From NCBI RefSeq assembly GCF_029433095.1, contig NZ_JARNTX010000003.1:62001-126000 (forward strand): DNA of 64,000 nucleotides, read 5' to 3'. The notes under the pieces are model-generated. The model was not told where the DNA came from, ran no database searches, and saw only the letters and a program-made list of their open reading frames with translations. Source of the DNA: Hymenobacter sp. YC55. Lineage in GTDB: Bacteria; Bacteroidota; Bacteroidia; Cytophagales; Hymenobacteraceae. Position numbers and translations under genes: made by a program. Positions within the stretch are counted from its first letter, which is position 1, and every line of letters starts with the position of its first letter. Shown here in pieces: positions 53,566 to 63,741 of this stretch.

Positions 53566-55560
53566 ATGAACAAAAAGCAAAGCTGGATCGGGTTGATATT
53601 AGGCGCGGCGCTTGTCTTGCTGTGGGTGGTAAGCACCCTCATCTATTCCCCTCCTCAGAAGCCCCCCGCCACTTCCCTAAGGCTGATCGACCAACCCACC
53701 AGCGCCCTGCTGGCCACCCTGCAAGCGTACGGGTTGCATCCCGAGCTGCTCGAGCAACTCCACCCCCGGATGCCGACCGATAGCTTTTCAACCAGTTGCT
53801 CGCTGTGGCCCGCCTACGACCAGCAGATTGTGGCCGCCCTCCCGGGAACGCACAGCCAGGGCACCATCTTGCTGTTTGCCCAGTATTCCCGCCCGGCCGT
53901 GGCGGGTGCTAGAATAGGGGGCAACGGGGCCGCGGCGCTGCTGCGCTTAGTTGACTCCCTAACCCAAGGCCCCCCGTTGCCCAACGATATCACCGTGTTC
54001 TTTTCCACCGCCGCGCGCGAGCAGGAAGGAGAAGCGAGCAGTTTCCGGAACCGGTTTGCCTTGGCCCAGTCGCCGGACGTGGTCCTGGAACTCGAACACC
54101 AAGACCCAAGCGGGGATGTGCTCTTGTTTTACGCCAGTAAATACCATTATCGGCTGGTGGAAGACTACGTGCGACTTGCCCAGCGTTCGGCGCGGGGTGG
54201 GACCAGCGCGCGCGCGCTGGTCCCACCCCGCGCCGACAACGCGCTGGACTTCGTGCGCTACCTGGGCACCCAGCCGCTGGCCGACAAAACCGACGCGGCC
54301 GCGCCGGCCGTGTCCGTGCTCGTGCATCCCCAAACGGGGCGTTACGAGCCCGCCCTCCAGCCCCTGGATGACGCCGTTCAAGCTTTTTTGCAGAAGTGGC
54401 GCATTCCCGGGGGCGCCGTCGCCCTCACCAAGGACGGCCGGCTGGTGTACGCCCGCGGGTTTGGCCTGGCCCACCGCAAAGCGCAGACGCTGGTGCAGCC
54501 CACCCATCAGTTTCGGATTGCCAGCCTCTCCAAGCCCATCACGGCTGCGGCCATCATGTTGCTGGTCGAGTCCCAGCGACTACAGCTGGATTCGCCCGTG
54601 TTTGGTCCCCGGGGCATTTTAGCCGACAGCTCCTACGGCACCCTCGCCGACGAGCGCATGGCGCAGATCACCATCCGCCACTTGCTGGAACACTCGGCCG
54701 GTTGGGACCGGGAGGTGAGCACCGACGTGATGTTTGATCCCGTCGAGATTGCCCGGCTCATGGACGTGTATCCCCCGGCCGGCCCTAAAAGCATCATTCG
54801 CTACGCCCTGAACCGCTCCCTGGATTTCGCGCCCGGCACCCGCTACGCCTACTCCAACGTGGGGTACTGCGTGCTGGGCCGGGTGATCGAGCAGCTCACC
54901 CATCAGCCCTACGAAGACTACGTGCAAACCCACTTGTTGGCCCCGCTTGGCATCACGGCCATGCGCATCGGGGCCAGTATTCCAACGAACCCGGAAACCG
55001 AGGAGGTGCGCTACTATGCCGCCCTGGGCAGCCACTTGGTGCCCTCGATTTTCAGCCGCTCGATTCGGGTGCCCTTCGCCTACGGCGGGTTTTACTTGGA
55101 AGCGATGGATGCGCACGGGGGCTGGATAGCCTCGGCCCCGGATCTGCTGCGGTTTCTGGTGGCCGTCGATGGCTTTGCCACCAAGCCCGACCTGCTCTCC
55201 CCCGCCACGCTCCAGCAAATGACCACGCCCAACCCGGACCTGCACTCGGGTTACGGGCTCGGGTGGTGGGTCAACGCGGAAAACAGTTGGTGCCACACGG
55301 GGTCGTTACCGGGCAGCTCCGCGCTGCTCGAGCGCACCAGCACCGGGTATACCTGGGTGATATTACTGAACAGCCGGGCCAACAACGCGGCGTATTTCCC
55401 GGAGCTAGGCGCGTTGATCCGCGATAAGATCAAGCATATTACTAGCTGGCCAACCTATGATTTATTTGACGGGCCAGCGGCCGTTACGGTAACCCCGGCA
55501 ACGGCAACGGACACCTCGTTTCACACCCCGCTGCTTAGAGACAGTGCCGCCGGGCGCTAA
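53566..55560 (+). CDS. Serine beta-lactamase-like hydrolase with an N-terminal degenerate M28 peptidase domain
   Basis: 664 residues. An N-terminal membrane anchor (WIGLILGAALVLLWVVSTLI) is followed by residues about 70-260 resembling an M28 peptidase: 'GTILLFAQYSRP' in place of the usual HYDS, 'GGNGAAALLRLVDSLTQGP' in place of DDGAG, and 'FFSTAAREQEGEASSFRNRF' in place of DGEE. All metal ligands are replaced, so this domain is probably inactive. Residues 270-640 are a penicillin-binding-like hydrolase: SLSK at 320-323 (Ser320), Tyr429-Ser-Asn431 and His577-Thr-Gly579. All key residues are present. A perfect 50-bp palindrome lies inside the gene (54187-54236). Confidence 0.85.
   Translation: MNKKQSWIGLILGAALVLLWVVSTLIYSPPQKPPATSLRLIDQPTSALLATLQAYGLHPELLEQLHPRMPTDSFSTSCSLWPAYDQQIVAALPGTHSQGTILLFAQYSRPAVAGARIGGNGAAALLRLVDSLTQGPPLPNDITVFFSTAAREQEGEASSFRNRFALAQSPDVVLELEHQDPSGDVLLFYASKYHYRLVEDYVRLAQRSARGGTSARALVPPRADNALDFVRYLGTQPLADKTDAAAPAVSVLVHPQTGRYEPALQPLDDAVQAFLQKWRIPGGAVALTKDGRLVYARGFGLAHRKAQTLVQPTHQFRIASLSKPITAAAIMLLVESQRLQLDSPVFGPRGILADSSYGTLADERMAQITIRHLLEHSAGWDREVSTDVMFDPVEIARLMDVYPPAGPKSIIRYALNRSLDFAPGTRYAYSNVGYCVLGRVIEQLTHQPYEDYVQTHLLAPLGITAMRIGASIPTNPETEEVRYYAALGSHLVPSIFSRSIRVPFAYGGFYLEAMDAHGGWIASAPDLLRFLVAVDGFATKPDLLSPATLQQMTTPNPDLHSGYGLGWWVNAENSWCHTGSLPGSSALLERTSTGYTWVILLNSRANNAAYFPELGALIRDKIKHITSWPTYDLFDGPAAVTVTPATATDTSFHTPLLRDSAAGR
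54187..54236. repeat. Perfect 50-bp palindrome inside the coding region
   Basis: Arms are identical over 25 bases to both sides of the centre between 54211 and 54212, without loop; the core reads ...GACCAGCGCGCGCGCGCTGG... and the outer arms are TCGGCGCGGGGTGG and its complement. It translates as part of 'RSARGGTSARALVPPRADNA' in the dead-peptidase domain. Extension by one more base on each side breaks the match. Confidence 0.9.
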
Positions 55561-55672
55561 TTCAACGGCGCATTTCTGCTCGTTAACCCGTAAACACCTG
55601 GTAAGTCCTCATTACTTAGTCAGAATAAAGCCGCCCGTAGTTGGCAGCCGGCTTGTGGTACGACGCGAGCCT

Positions 55673-55733
55673 GGGCGCAGCCTATGCAAGCGGGCCAGCT
55701 TGGTAAACCGGTTCGCTTGCTTAGGCTGCGCCC
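55673..55733. repeat. 20-bp inverted repeat upstream of YihY
   Basis: GGGCGCAGCCTATGCAAGCG (55673-55692) pairs with 55714-55733 at 19 of 20 positions around a 21-base loop. No T run follows, so it is not a classic terminator. It lies 45 bases before the YihY start, between it and the hydrolase gene. Confidence 0.7.
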
Positions 55734-55778
55734 GGACCAGGCAAACAAACTACTTCTTGTTAAATCAACCAGTGGACT

Positions 55779-56762
55779 ATGAAGCCCTTACCCCTGAAAA
55801 AGCTAGCCACCCTACTGCAATTAGCCAGCGCCGGCTTTATGCGCGATAAAGTACCCAAGCTCAGTGCTTCGCTGGCCTATTACACCCTCTTCTCGCTTGG
55901 TCCGATGCTGATGGTGGTTATTTTCTGCTCCAACTTGTTGTGGCGGGCAGCCGCCCTTGAGGGCCGGATCTTCAGCCTCATCCAACAATTAGTTGGACCG
56001 GCTACGGCCACGCAAATTCAGCAGATTATGGCGCACGCGGCCATTGACGGTAATAACCCGCTGCGGGCCACGATCGGGCTCGTCACCCTGGTCGTAGCGG
56101 CCACGTCGGTGTTCACGGAGATGCAGGATTCCCTCAACAGCATCTGGCAGCTCAAAATCCGGCCCGATGCCGGCTGGTTTAAAATGCTTTGAACCCGGCT
56201 GGTGTCCTTTTCGCTGGTCATCAGCTTGGGCTTGCTGCTGTTGATTTCCTTGCTCGTAAACGGGGTGCTGGAAGGATTGCTAGAACGGCTCCAACAAATT
56301 TTTCCGGGTACCACCGTGGGGCTGGTGTACGTCAGCAACCTGCTCCTCACCCTGCTTATAACCGCGGCCTTGTTTGGCATCATCTACAAAGTGCTGCCCG
56401 ACGCTCATATCGATTGGAAAGACGTCGCCGTAGGAGCGGTTTTTACGGCTCTTCTATTCATGGTGGGCAAGTTTGGCATCACCTTTTACCTGCAGACCAG
56501 CGACGTCGGCAGCGCCTACGGTACGGCGAGCTCAGTGGTGGTGCTTCTGTGGGTGTACTATTCCGCCCTGATTCTGTATTTCGGGGCCGAGTTCACCAAA
56601 TACTACGCCCTGGAATACGGCTCGGAGATTCAAGCGGACCGCTACGCCATGATCGTGCAAACGGTGCAGGTGGCAAGCCGGCAGAACAGTTTGCAAGCCA
56701 ACGAAAAAAACGGCAACAAACCGCGCATGAACTGCAAAATATCGAGGACCACCAGCAAGTAA
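55779..56762 (+). pseudogene. YihY-family membrane protein with an in-frame TGA
   Basis: From ATG 55779 the frame gives 'MKPLPLKKLATLLQLASAGF', 'DKVPKLSASLAYYTLFSLGP' and 'SVFTEMQDSLNSIWQLKIRP', typical of YihY/RbN membrane proteins, until TGA at 56190-56192 ('GWFKML' then stop). The frame then continues without interruption as 'TRLVSFSLVISLGLLLLISL' and five more helices to TAA 56760. CGA to TGA would be a single transition in a conserved Arg position. Two fragments of 137 and about 190 residues would be produced otherwise. Confidence 0.85.
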
Positions 56763-57048
56763 GGTAAAGCCGACGGGGCGCTGTGGCTTAACCTGGGCGG
56801 TTGCGAGTGGATCGGCGCCAGCGAACACGGCCGGACGGCCGCGGTAGCGGCACCAGGCATGTAATTCTGCCGCTTGGCGTTAGCCACCACCCTTACCAAC
56901 CGACCGGCTTCCGGCACTTGTTCCAAGCTAAACAGGTAGCTGACAAGCGAAGCAACTGTGCAAGAAATAGTTACGCGCAACTAACTTTTTGCGCTGCCAG
57001 GGGGTAAACCTAGAGGTTATTGATTTCCCCTCGTAAAAGCTTAAGCTC
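56763..57048. other. Intergenic stretch
   Basis: No supported gene. A minus-strand frame at 56642-56980 overlaps YihY and is unrecognisable; a remnant is possible. Confidence 0.4.
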
Positions 57049-57378
57049 ATGCCTCAGTTAAACCAACCATTGCTCGACGCTCTACAGGCCTGCGTGGCCG
57101 CCTGTGAGCAGTGTGCCTCTGCCTGCCTGCGGGAAGACGATGTGCAGATGATGGTGCCTTGCATCACCCTTGACCGGGACTGCGCCGATATCTGTGCGCT
57201 TGCCGCTCGGCTGCTGGCGCGTAATTCCCCCCACGCAACGCATTTACTCGGGGAGTGCGCGGAAATCTGCCGCCTTTGCGGCGCCGAATGTGCTCAGCAC
57301 GCGGCCCCGCACTGCCAGGAGTGCGCCGCGGCCTGCCGCCGCGGCGAAGAAGCCTGCCGTCAGGCCATGGCCGCCTAG
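57049..57378 (+). CDS. Cys-rich four-helix copper-binding protein (DUF326/Csp-like)
   Basis: 109 residues, with Cys-rich helices: 'ALQACVAACEQCASACLRED', 'CITLDRDCADICALAARLLA', 'LLGECAEICRLCGAECAQHA' and 'HCQECAAACRRGEEACRQAM'. Cys and His pairs fit four-helix-bundle copper storage proteins of the Csp/DUF326 family. Predicted to bind several Cu(I) ions in the cytoplasm, protecting against metal toxicity. No copper exporter is nearby. Confidence 0.88.
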   Translation: MPQLNQPLLDALQACVAACEQCASACLREDDVQMMVPCITLDRDCADICALAARLLARNSPHATHLLGECAEICRLCGAECAQHAAPHCQECAAACRRGEEACRQAMAA

Positions 57379-57664
57379 GCAGGCTGGTTCCGGCACCGCC
57401 GTTAAGCGCTGCCCGATCAGCGGGTAGACGAATTGAACCCGCCCGACGGTAATCGACCGGGGTGCATTGGCCAGACCGAAAAGTTAACCAAGCACGCGGC
57501 CAAGGCTGGCACAACAGTTAAAGCCTCCTCCATAATTCTCAGAAATGCCAGCCCGGACGAGTTGCCTGGGTAACCAAGGAGCCCTGGCATATTTAGTTGG
57601 GATCTAATTTAAAGACGAAGGAGGACTGTAAAGTAGCCCTGTTAGTGCCTTACCAAACCCGACT
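57379..57664. other. Intergenic stretch before the second MscS gene
   Basis: No supported gene. GAAGGAGGACTGTAAAG at about 57617-57633 resembles a ribosome-binding region but is 30 bases or more from the next start. Confidence 0.4.
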
Positions 57665-58606
57665 ATGGATTTTTCGATTGCGTGGCAGAAACTCAACCAA
57701 ATCGGCCGGGACCTGATGGCCGCCTTGCCCAACCTGGTCTTCGGGGTAGTGGTGCTAGGACTGTTCGTGCTGCTGGCGCGGGGGGTACGAACCGTCGTGC
57801 AGCGAGTTACGCAGTCGAAACGCCGCAGTCAGAGTTTGTCGCTCCTGCTGAGCCGGCTGGCCTTCGTCGCCGTGCTGGTGCTCGGCGTGCTCGTGACGGT
57901 AACCATTGTCTTGCCGGGCTTCACCCCCGCCAGCTTGATCAGCGCCCTCGGCGTGGGCGGCATTGCCATCGGCTTTGCCTTCAAGGACATCTTTCAGAAC
58001 TTTCTGGCCGGCCTGCTGCTGCTGCTCACCGAGCCCTTCAAGATCGGCGACCAAATCAAGTATAAAGACTTCGAGGGCACGGTCGAAGACATTCAAACCC
58101 GCGCCACGACCATCAAAACCTACGACGGCCGCCGCGTCATTATTCCCAACGCCGAGCTCTTCACCAACGCCGTCACGGTCAACACGGCCTACGAAACCCG
58201 CCGCCTGCAGTACGACGTGGGCATCGGCTACGGCGACGACATTACCCGGGCCCGGGAATTGATGCTCGAAGCCATGCGAGAAGTGGAAGGGGTGCTGCCG
58301 GATCCGGCGCCCGAAGCGCTGGTGATGGACCTGGCGGAAAGCAGCGTCAACATCCGGGCCCGGTGGTGGATCAACCCGCCCCGGCAAGCCGACGTGCTCG
58401 ATGCCCAGGACAAAGTACTGGAAGCCATCAAAAACAAGCTCGTCGCCGCGGGGATAGATTTGCCGTTCCCCACCCGGCAGATCCTCTGGCACGACCAAAC
58501 CGAAGTTACCGACGGCAACCGCCAGCGCCAGCGCGAAGGCTGGCCCGCGGGGCCCAACGAAGTACCGGTTGCCCGGGCGGCACCGGCATTGCCGGCCTCT
58601 AACTAG
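57665..58606 (+). CDS. MscS-family mechanosensitive ion channel (second of two)
   Basis: 313 residues, distinct from the copy at 49255. Pore helix 'LISALGVGGIAIGFAFKDIF' and 'QNFLAGLLLLLTEPFKIGDQ' followed by the beta-domain 'IKYKDFEGTVEDIQTRATTI' and 'PNAELFTNAVTVNTAYETRR'. The C-terminus ends in 'HDQTEVTDGNRQRQREGWPA', a polar tail. Would release solutes on hypo-osmotic shock. Followed at once by an HtrA protease gene. Confidence 0.93.
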   Translation: MDFSIAWQKLNQIGRDLMAALPNLVFGVVVLGLFVLLARGVRTVVQRVTQSKRRSQSLSLLLSRLAFVAVLVLGVLVTVTIVLPGFTPASLISALGVGGIAIGFAFKDIFQNFLAGLLLLLTEPFKIGDQIKYKDFEGTVEDIQTRATTIKTYDGRRVIIPNAELFTNAVTVNTAYETRRLQYDVGIGYGDDITRARELMLEAMREVEGVLPDPAPEALVMDLAESSVNIRARWWINPPRQADVLDAQDKVLEAIKNKLVAAGIDLPFPTRQILWHDQTEVTDGNRQRQREGWPAGPNEVPVARAAPALPASN

Positions 58607-58740
58607 CAACCTAGCCCCCTTACCCAGCCTTAATCATTTACATACCCCCGTGCCTACCCAAAGCCCAAGCTTGGACCCTAGGCAACGCAGGTTTTTAAAT
58701 GCTCCACCTCCCGCCCCTCTTGTCTTTACCCTCGCCCATC

Positions 58741-60273
58741 ATGCCAAAATTTATTTCTTCATTGCTCTGGACAGTCCCTTTGCTGGTACACCTTACCAGC
58801 GGTTGTACCAGCAAGGAAAGTCAGGCGCAGACCCCGCACAGCAACGATCAGCCGAACCGCCCGGCGGCCCGTATTGGAGACAACAGCCCGGCGGGGGCTT
58901 CCCCTGCTTCCCCGAGCCAAGCACCCAACCGCATCGGGGACTTTGTGGTGGCCGCCAAAGCCGCCACTCCCGCCGTTGTGCACATCAAAACCACCTACAA
59001 CGCCCCAACTGGCTACGGTCAGGCAGCGGGCCAGGGGTATGGGCCTTCAACTGGGCGGGGCACGGCCATGGGTTCCGGATCCGGCATTATCGTTTCCCCC
59101 GACGGTTATATCGCCACCAACAACCACGTAGTGGAAAATGCCAGCGGCATGCAGGTGGTACTGCCCAACAAGCAAACGTACCCGGCGGAACTGGTCGGCC
59201 GGGACCCGAATACCGACCTGGCCCTGCTCAAAATCAAGGCTGCTAATCTGCCGGCCATTCAATTTGGCAACTCCGATAGCGTGCAGGTCGGCGAATGGGT
59301 GGTGGCCGTGGGGTACCCCTTTTCCCTGAACACCACGGTGACGGCGGGCATCGTCAGTGCCAAAGCCCGCAGCATCGGTATTATTAATCGCCCGAGCCGC
59401 GGCGAAGCGTACGGAGCCGCCGGGTCCGCGGGCAATACGGGCGTGGAATCGTTTATTCAAACCGACGCCGCCATCAATCCCGGCAACAGCGGCGGGGCTT
59501 TGGTCAATACCGCCGGTGAATTAGTGGGCGTTAACTCGGCTATTGCTTCGCAGACCGGCAGCTACGCCGGCTACGCGTTCGCTATTCCGGTGAACCTGGC
59601 CAAAAAGATCCTCAACGATTTAAAAGAGTACGGGGCCGTGCGCCGGGGCGTGCTCGGGGTTGCCTTTCCCGCGCCCGCGGCCGAAGATCAGTATTTGCTG
59701 CAGCAGGGCCTCAAACCCGGGGCGGTGCCGGGCGTATACATCACCGGAGTGCAACCCAACAGCGCGGCGGCGGCGGCCGGGTTGCGGGAAGGCGACATCA
59801 TTCAACGCCTCGATGGCGTCGCGCTAACTTCCTCGGCCGAATTTTCCGAGTTGATTGCCCGGCACGCGCCCGGCGACGCGCTCAAGCTCGCTTATCAGCG
59901 GCAAGGCAAAACCAACACGGTGACCGTGACCTTGAAGGCCGAGCCCGCTGCCCGCCCGGCGGCAGAAGGCCCGGCCACCCTGGGCAACATCTACGATAAG
60001 CTCGGGGCGCGCTTCGCGCCCGTCCCGAACGCGCTCAAGCAGCAATTCCGTTTGAATTCGGGCGTATTGGTAACGGACGTTCGCCAGGGCGGCTTTTTTC
60101 ACCAGATTGGTGTTCCCAGCAATACGATTATCGCCTTTATCAATGGTCAACCGATTGGTACCGTCAAGGACATCGAGGCCGCTCTGCTCTCGGCGCAGCG
60201 GGGGATGATTCAAATGCTGGCCATTGCGCCCGATGGCTCGCGGGTGGTATTTGATTTCTCGCTCGGCACCTGA
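58741..60273 (+). CDS. HtrA/DegQ-family periplasmic serine protease with two PDZ domains, lipoprotein
   Basis: 510 residues from ATG 58741; a longer frame from 58699 is less plausible. Lipoprotein-type signal ('LLWTVPLLVHLTSGC', Cys22) then a linker and trypsin-like domain with triad His129 (TNNHVV), Asp159 (NTDLALL) and Ser250 (GNSGG). PDZ domains are near 320-410 ('GVYITGVQPNSAAAAAGLRE') and 430-505 ('GVLVTDVRQGGFF'). Degrades or refolds misfolded envelope proteins. Complete. The terminator at 60326 follows. Confidence 0.95.
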   Translation: MPKFISSLLWTVPLLVHLTSGCTSKESQAQTPHSNDQPNRPAARIGDNSPAGASPASPSQAPNRIGDFVVAAKAATPAVVHIKTTYNAPTGYGQAAGQGYGPSTGRGTAMGSGSGIIVSPDGYIATNNHVVENASGMQVVLPNKQTYPAELVGRDPNTDLALLKIKAANLPAIQFGNSDSVQVGEWVVAVGYPFSLNTTVTAGIVSAKARSIGIINRPSRGEAYGAAGSAGNTGVESFIQTDAAINPGNSGGALVNTAGELVGVNSAIASQTGSYAGYAFAIPVNLAKKILNDLKEYGAVRRGVLGVAFPAPAAEDQYLLQQGLKPGAVPGVYITGVQPNSAAAAAGLREGDIIQRLDGVALTSSAEFSELIARHAPGDALKLAYQRQGKTNTVTVTLKAEPAARPAAEGPATLGNIYDKLGARFAPVPNALKQQFRLNSGVLVTDVRQGGFFHQIGVPSNTIIAFINGQPIGTVKDIEAALLSAQRGMIQMLAIAPDGSRVVFDFSLGT

Positions 60274-60325
60274 CGCCTGCCGCGGCAAGGATTGCGGCCT
60301 CGGGAAACTTCCGTCTCCACCCAAA

Positions 60326-60358
60326 AAACAAGACGGCCCGAGGCAGGCCGTCCTGTTT
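60326..60358. terminator. Bidirectional terminator between HtrA and the LEA-like lipoprotein
   Basis: AAACAAGACGGCC (60326-60338), a 7-base loop, and GGCCGTCCTGTTT (60346-60358) form a 13-bp stem with one mismatch. T runs flank it on both strands, so it can end both convergent genes. Confidence 0.8.
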
Positions 60359-60404
60359 AGCTTATGAAAAAGGTTTTGTTGTCTTGGCTGACCGGGAGGC
60401 GCGC

Positions 60405-61322
60405 TTACTCTTGCTTGTCGTCTTTGCCGTGGAAGACCTCTTTGACGGCGCCGCCTACTTTCTTGCCGACCTTGGCCGCGCCCTGGCCAACCTCCTGGCC
60501 GGTTTCTTTGGTCCCGTGGCCGATATCCTTCCCGGTCTGTTTCGCGTCTTGGGCTAGGCGCCCGGCATCGGCACGCACGTTTTTGGCAGTCTGCTTGAGG
60601 TGCACGCCCCCGCCTTTGGCTTTCGCTTCCGTGGGGTTGCCACTTACCACGTCGCCGGCCTGCGAAACGCGGCCTTTCGCTTTATCAAACGACTTAAACG
60701 CGGCGTACTTTAGTTTCTCTTTGGCAATCTCCGCTTTGTCGTTGCCGCTTACGTTGTCCTTGATTTGATCGTACTGTTGGTCTAAGGCCCGCCAATCGGC
60801 GTTGACGGCCCGCCAGTCCCCGAGGTCGTAGTGGTCTTCGTTGGCTTGCACGTGCTGAACGAAGGCCTCGTAGGTCTGACGCGCATTGGCCGCCGTCAGG
60901 GCCGCGGCCGAAGTTCTGGTTTTGTAGCGCGGCGCCGGGGCTTCCCGCGCCGTTGCTGCCGCCACGGGGGCAGCCGCTGCGGCAACCGGATCGGCACTAG
61001 TCGGCGCCGGGCTGCTTAAGCTGGCGCGCTGCGCTTGGTGGTAGCGCGCTGCCAAGCGTCGGATTTGGGTTTGCTGGGTTGTATCGCCGGGGGTGGCGTA
61101 CTGCTGGGCGGCCGTCAAGCGGGTGGCAAACGAGTCGGGCAAAGCCCGCGCGGGGTTGGTCTCCACCGCACTCACGTAGGTTTCCAAGCGGTCAATGGCC
61201 CGCCGGCCGAGGAGCGACCCCTCCGTTAGTTTGTCGGAAGAGCAACTCGTCAGGGTCAGCGAGCTGGCGCTCGCCAGCAGGACTGTAGTTAGCAACAGGT
61301 AAGGAACGGGAAACAAATGCAT
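60405..61322 (-). CDS. LEA-like, DUF6565-type lipoprotein
   Basis: 305 residues from the ATG ending at 61322. Lipoprotein signal with Cys in 'LTSCSS'. Middle region 'ANARQTYEAFVQHVQANEDH' and 'WRAVNADWRALDQQYDQIKD' is the DUF6565-type helical domain of Bacteroidota. The C-terminal 90 residues are low-complexity, Lys/Gly/Glu-rich ('GRLAQDAKQTGKDIGHGTKE', 'VGQGAAKVGKKVGGAVKEVF'), like late-embryogenesis-abundant desiccation proteins. Likely a desiccation or envelope-stress protectant; convergent with HtrA. Confidence 0.75.
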   Translation of the reverse strand: MHLFPVPYLLLTTVLLASASSLTLTSCSSDKLTEGSLLGRRAIDRLETYVSAVETNPARALPDSFATRLTAAQQYATPGDTTQQTQIRRLAARYHQAQRASLSSPAPTSADPVAAAAAPVAAATAREAPAPRYKTRTSAAALTAANARQTYEAFVQHVQANEDHYDLGDWRAVNADWRALDQQYDQIKDNVSGNDKAEIAKEKLKYAAFKSFDKAKGRVSQAGDVVSGNPTEAKAKGGGVHLKQTAKNVRADAGRLAQDAKQTGKDIGHGTKETGQEVGQGAAKVGKKVGGAVKEVFHGKDDKQE

Positions 61323-61546
61323 AGGCGGGGATGGCAAATAAAGTAAGTAACTCCTTGTCTTTCAACGAGTAGCTGAAAGCGAAGTTAGATAACGGCAATT
61401 TCCTTAGATTCGTAAGGCCTTGATTGTGAATAGGATAACCTTGGTAAATAAAGTTACGCTCGGAGGAGGGCGGCCCGTAAGCGGCTGGCCGACGCGGCCA
61501 AACCCTTGCGCTTACCCGTTACCGAATTGGGCGGCGGACTCTGCTA

Positions 61547-62014
61547 ATGGGATCACCTAAAAGTGCCCTCCGTTCGTATAGCAGCGCAACCATTCCTGCT
61601 TTGCGCGTGCTGCCAACGTATGGCTATTTCTCGAACGCTGGGGGGCTCGGTTGCCTACGGGCCCCAAGCCTACAGGCAGCTGCCCTGGTCGGGCGCCCCC
61701 CTGACCAGCCTCGAATTCCGGGCCCTGTACGGACACCTGCGCAATTTGCTGCGGCGCTTTCAGTTGCCGGCCGTGGTGGCGGATCACCACGCCATGCCCG
61801 AGGCACCGGCCGAGGTTGACCAGCAGTGGCTGCTGAATACCTGGCTGCCCCAAACCGTAGCCGAAACGCCGTTAATCCGCTACGCCGTGGTGCCCGCCCC
61901 GGATCCCCACCACCGCCTGCACACCGCAGGCGTGCTGCGCAATTTAAGTGCTTACCTCACGGTGCGCGTGTTCGAGAGTTTACCGCCCGCCAGTGGCTGG
62001 ACGCGGCCACCTAG
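61547..62014 (+). pseudogene. STAS/SpoIIAA-like gene with two compensating frameshifts
   Basis: Frame 2 from ATG 61547 reads 'ATIPALRVLPTYGYFSNA', then frame 0 gives 'YGPQAYRQLPWSG', 'DHHAMPEAPAEVDQQWLLNT' and 'LIRYAVVPAPDPHHRLHTAG', and frame 2 returns with 'REFTARQWLDAAT' to TAG 62012. The joined protein fits a short SpoIIAA/STAS-like family of Bacteroidota. One insertion near 61640 and one deletion near 61975 would explain the frames. Decayed or mis-sequenced. Confidence 0.6.
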
Positions 62015-62156
62015 TTCGAAGTCGCTTCAGCCGAGAGCGGAATCGCGCGCCCCCAGGCAGCAGGTGCAACGGCCCGGTATCGGGCGCTTCGGCTATTCGT
62101 TGGCCGTCCCCTACCGTTTGGTGGCGCGTGGCCATCGGCACTTGCTCTTAGCCAGT

Positions 62157-63425
<1,269 letters not shown>

Positions 63426-63531
63426 CACAGCAGGGGTTAGGCAAGGTATGCTTGGTAGACGGATTTAACGCCCGATAGTTGAAGTAAGCGTCTACGCTCC
63501 TAAGCAAAATGTCAGCTCCGCCGCTATCCTG

Positions 63532-63735
63532 CTACCAATCCGAGTCCTCTAATTGGAAAATTCCATCAACCGTTACCTGCAAGACCTGCGCAATTTTAAA
63601 TGCCAGCAAGGTAGAAGGGATAAATTTACTGGTCTCAATAGCATTAATGGTTTGCCGGGAAACGTTGACTCTATCGGCTAACTCGGCTTGGGTCAGGTTA
63701 TGGCGCGCGCGTTCCAGTTTAATCAGGTTTTTCAT
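63532..63735 (-). CDS. XRE-family HTH regulator, short
   Basis: 67 residues, a single helix-turn-helix ('LTQAELADRVNVSRQTINAI', 'ETSKFIPSTLLAFKIAQVLQ', 'VTVDGIFQLED'). Typical Cro/C1-like regulators of this length pair with a small membrane protein. The gene for one starts only six bases upstream on the same strand. Confidence 0.9.
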   Translation of the reverse strand: MKNLIKLERARHNLTQAELADRVNVSRQTINAIETSKFIPSTLLAFKIAQVLQVTVDGIFQLEDSDW

Positions 63736-63741
63736 TACCCG

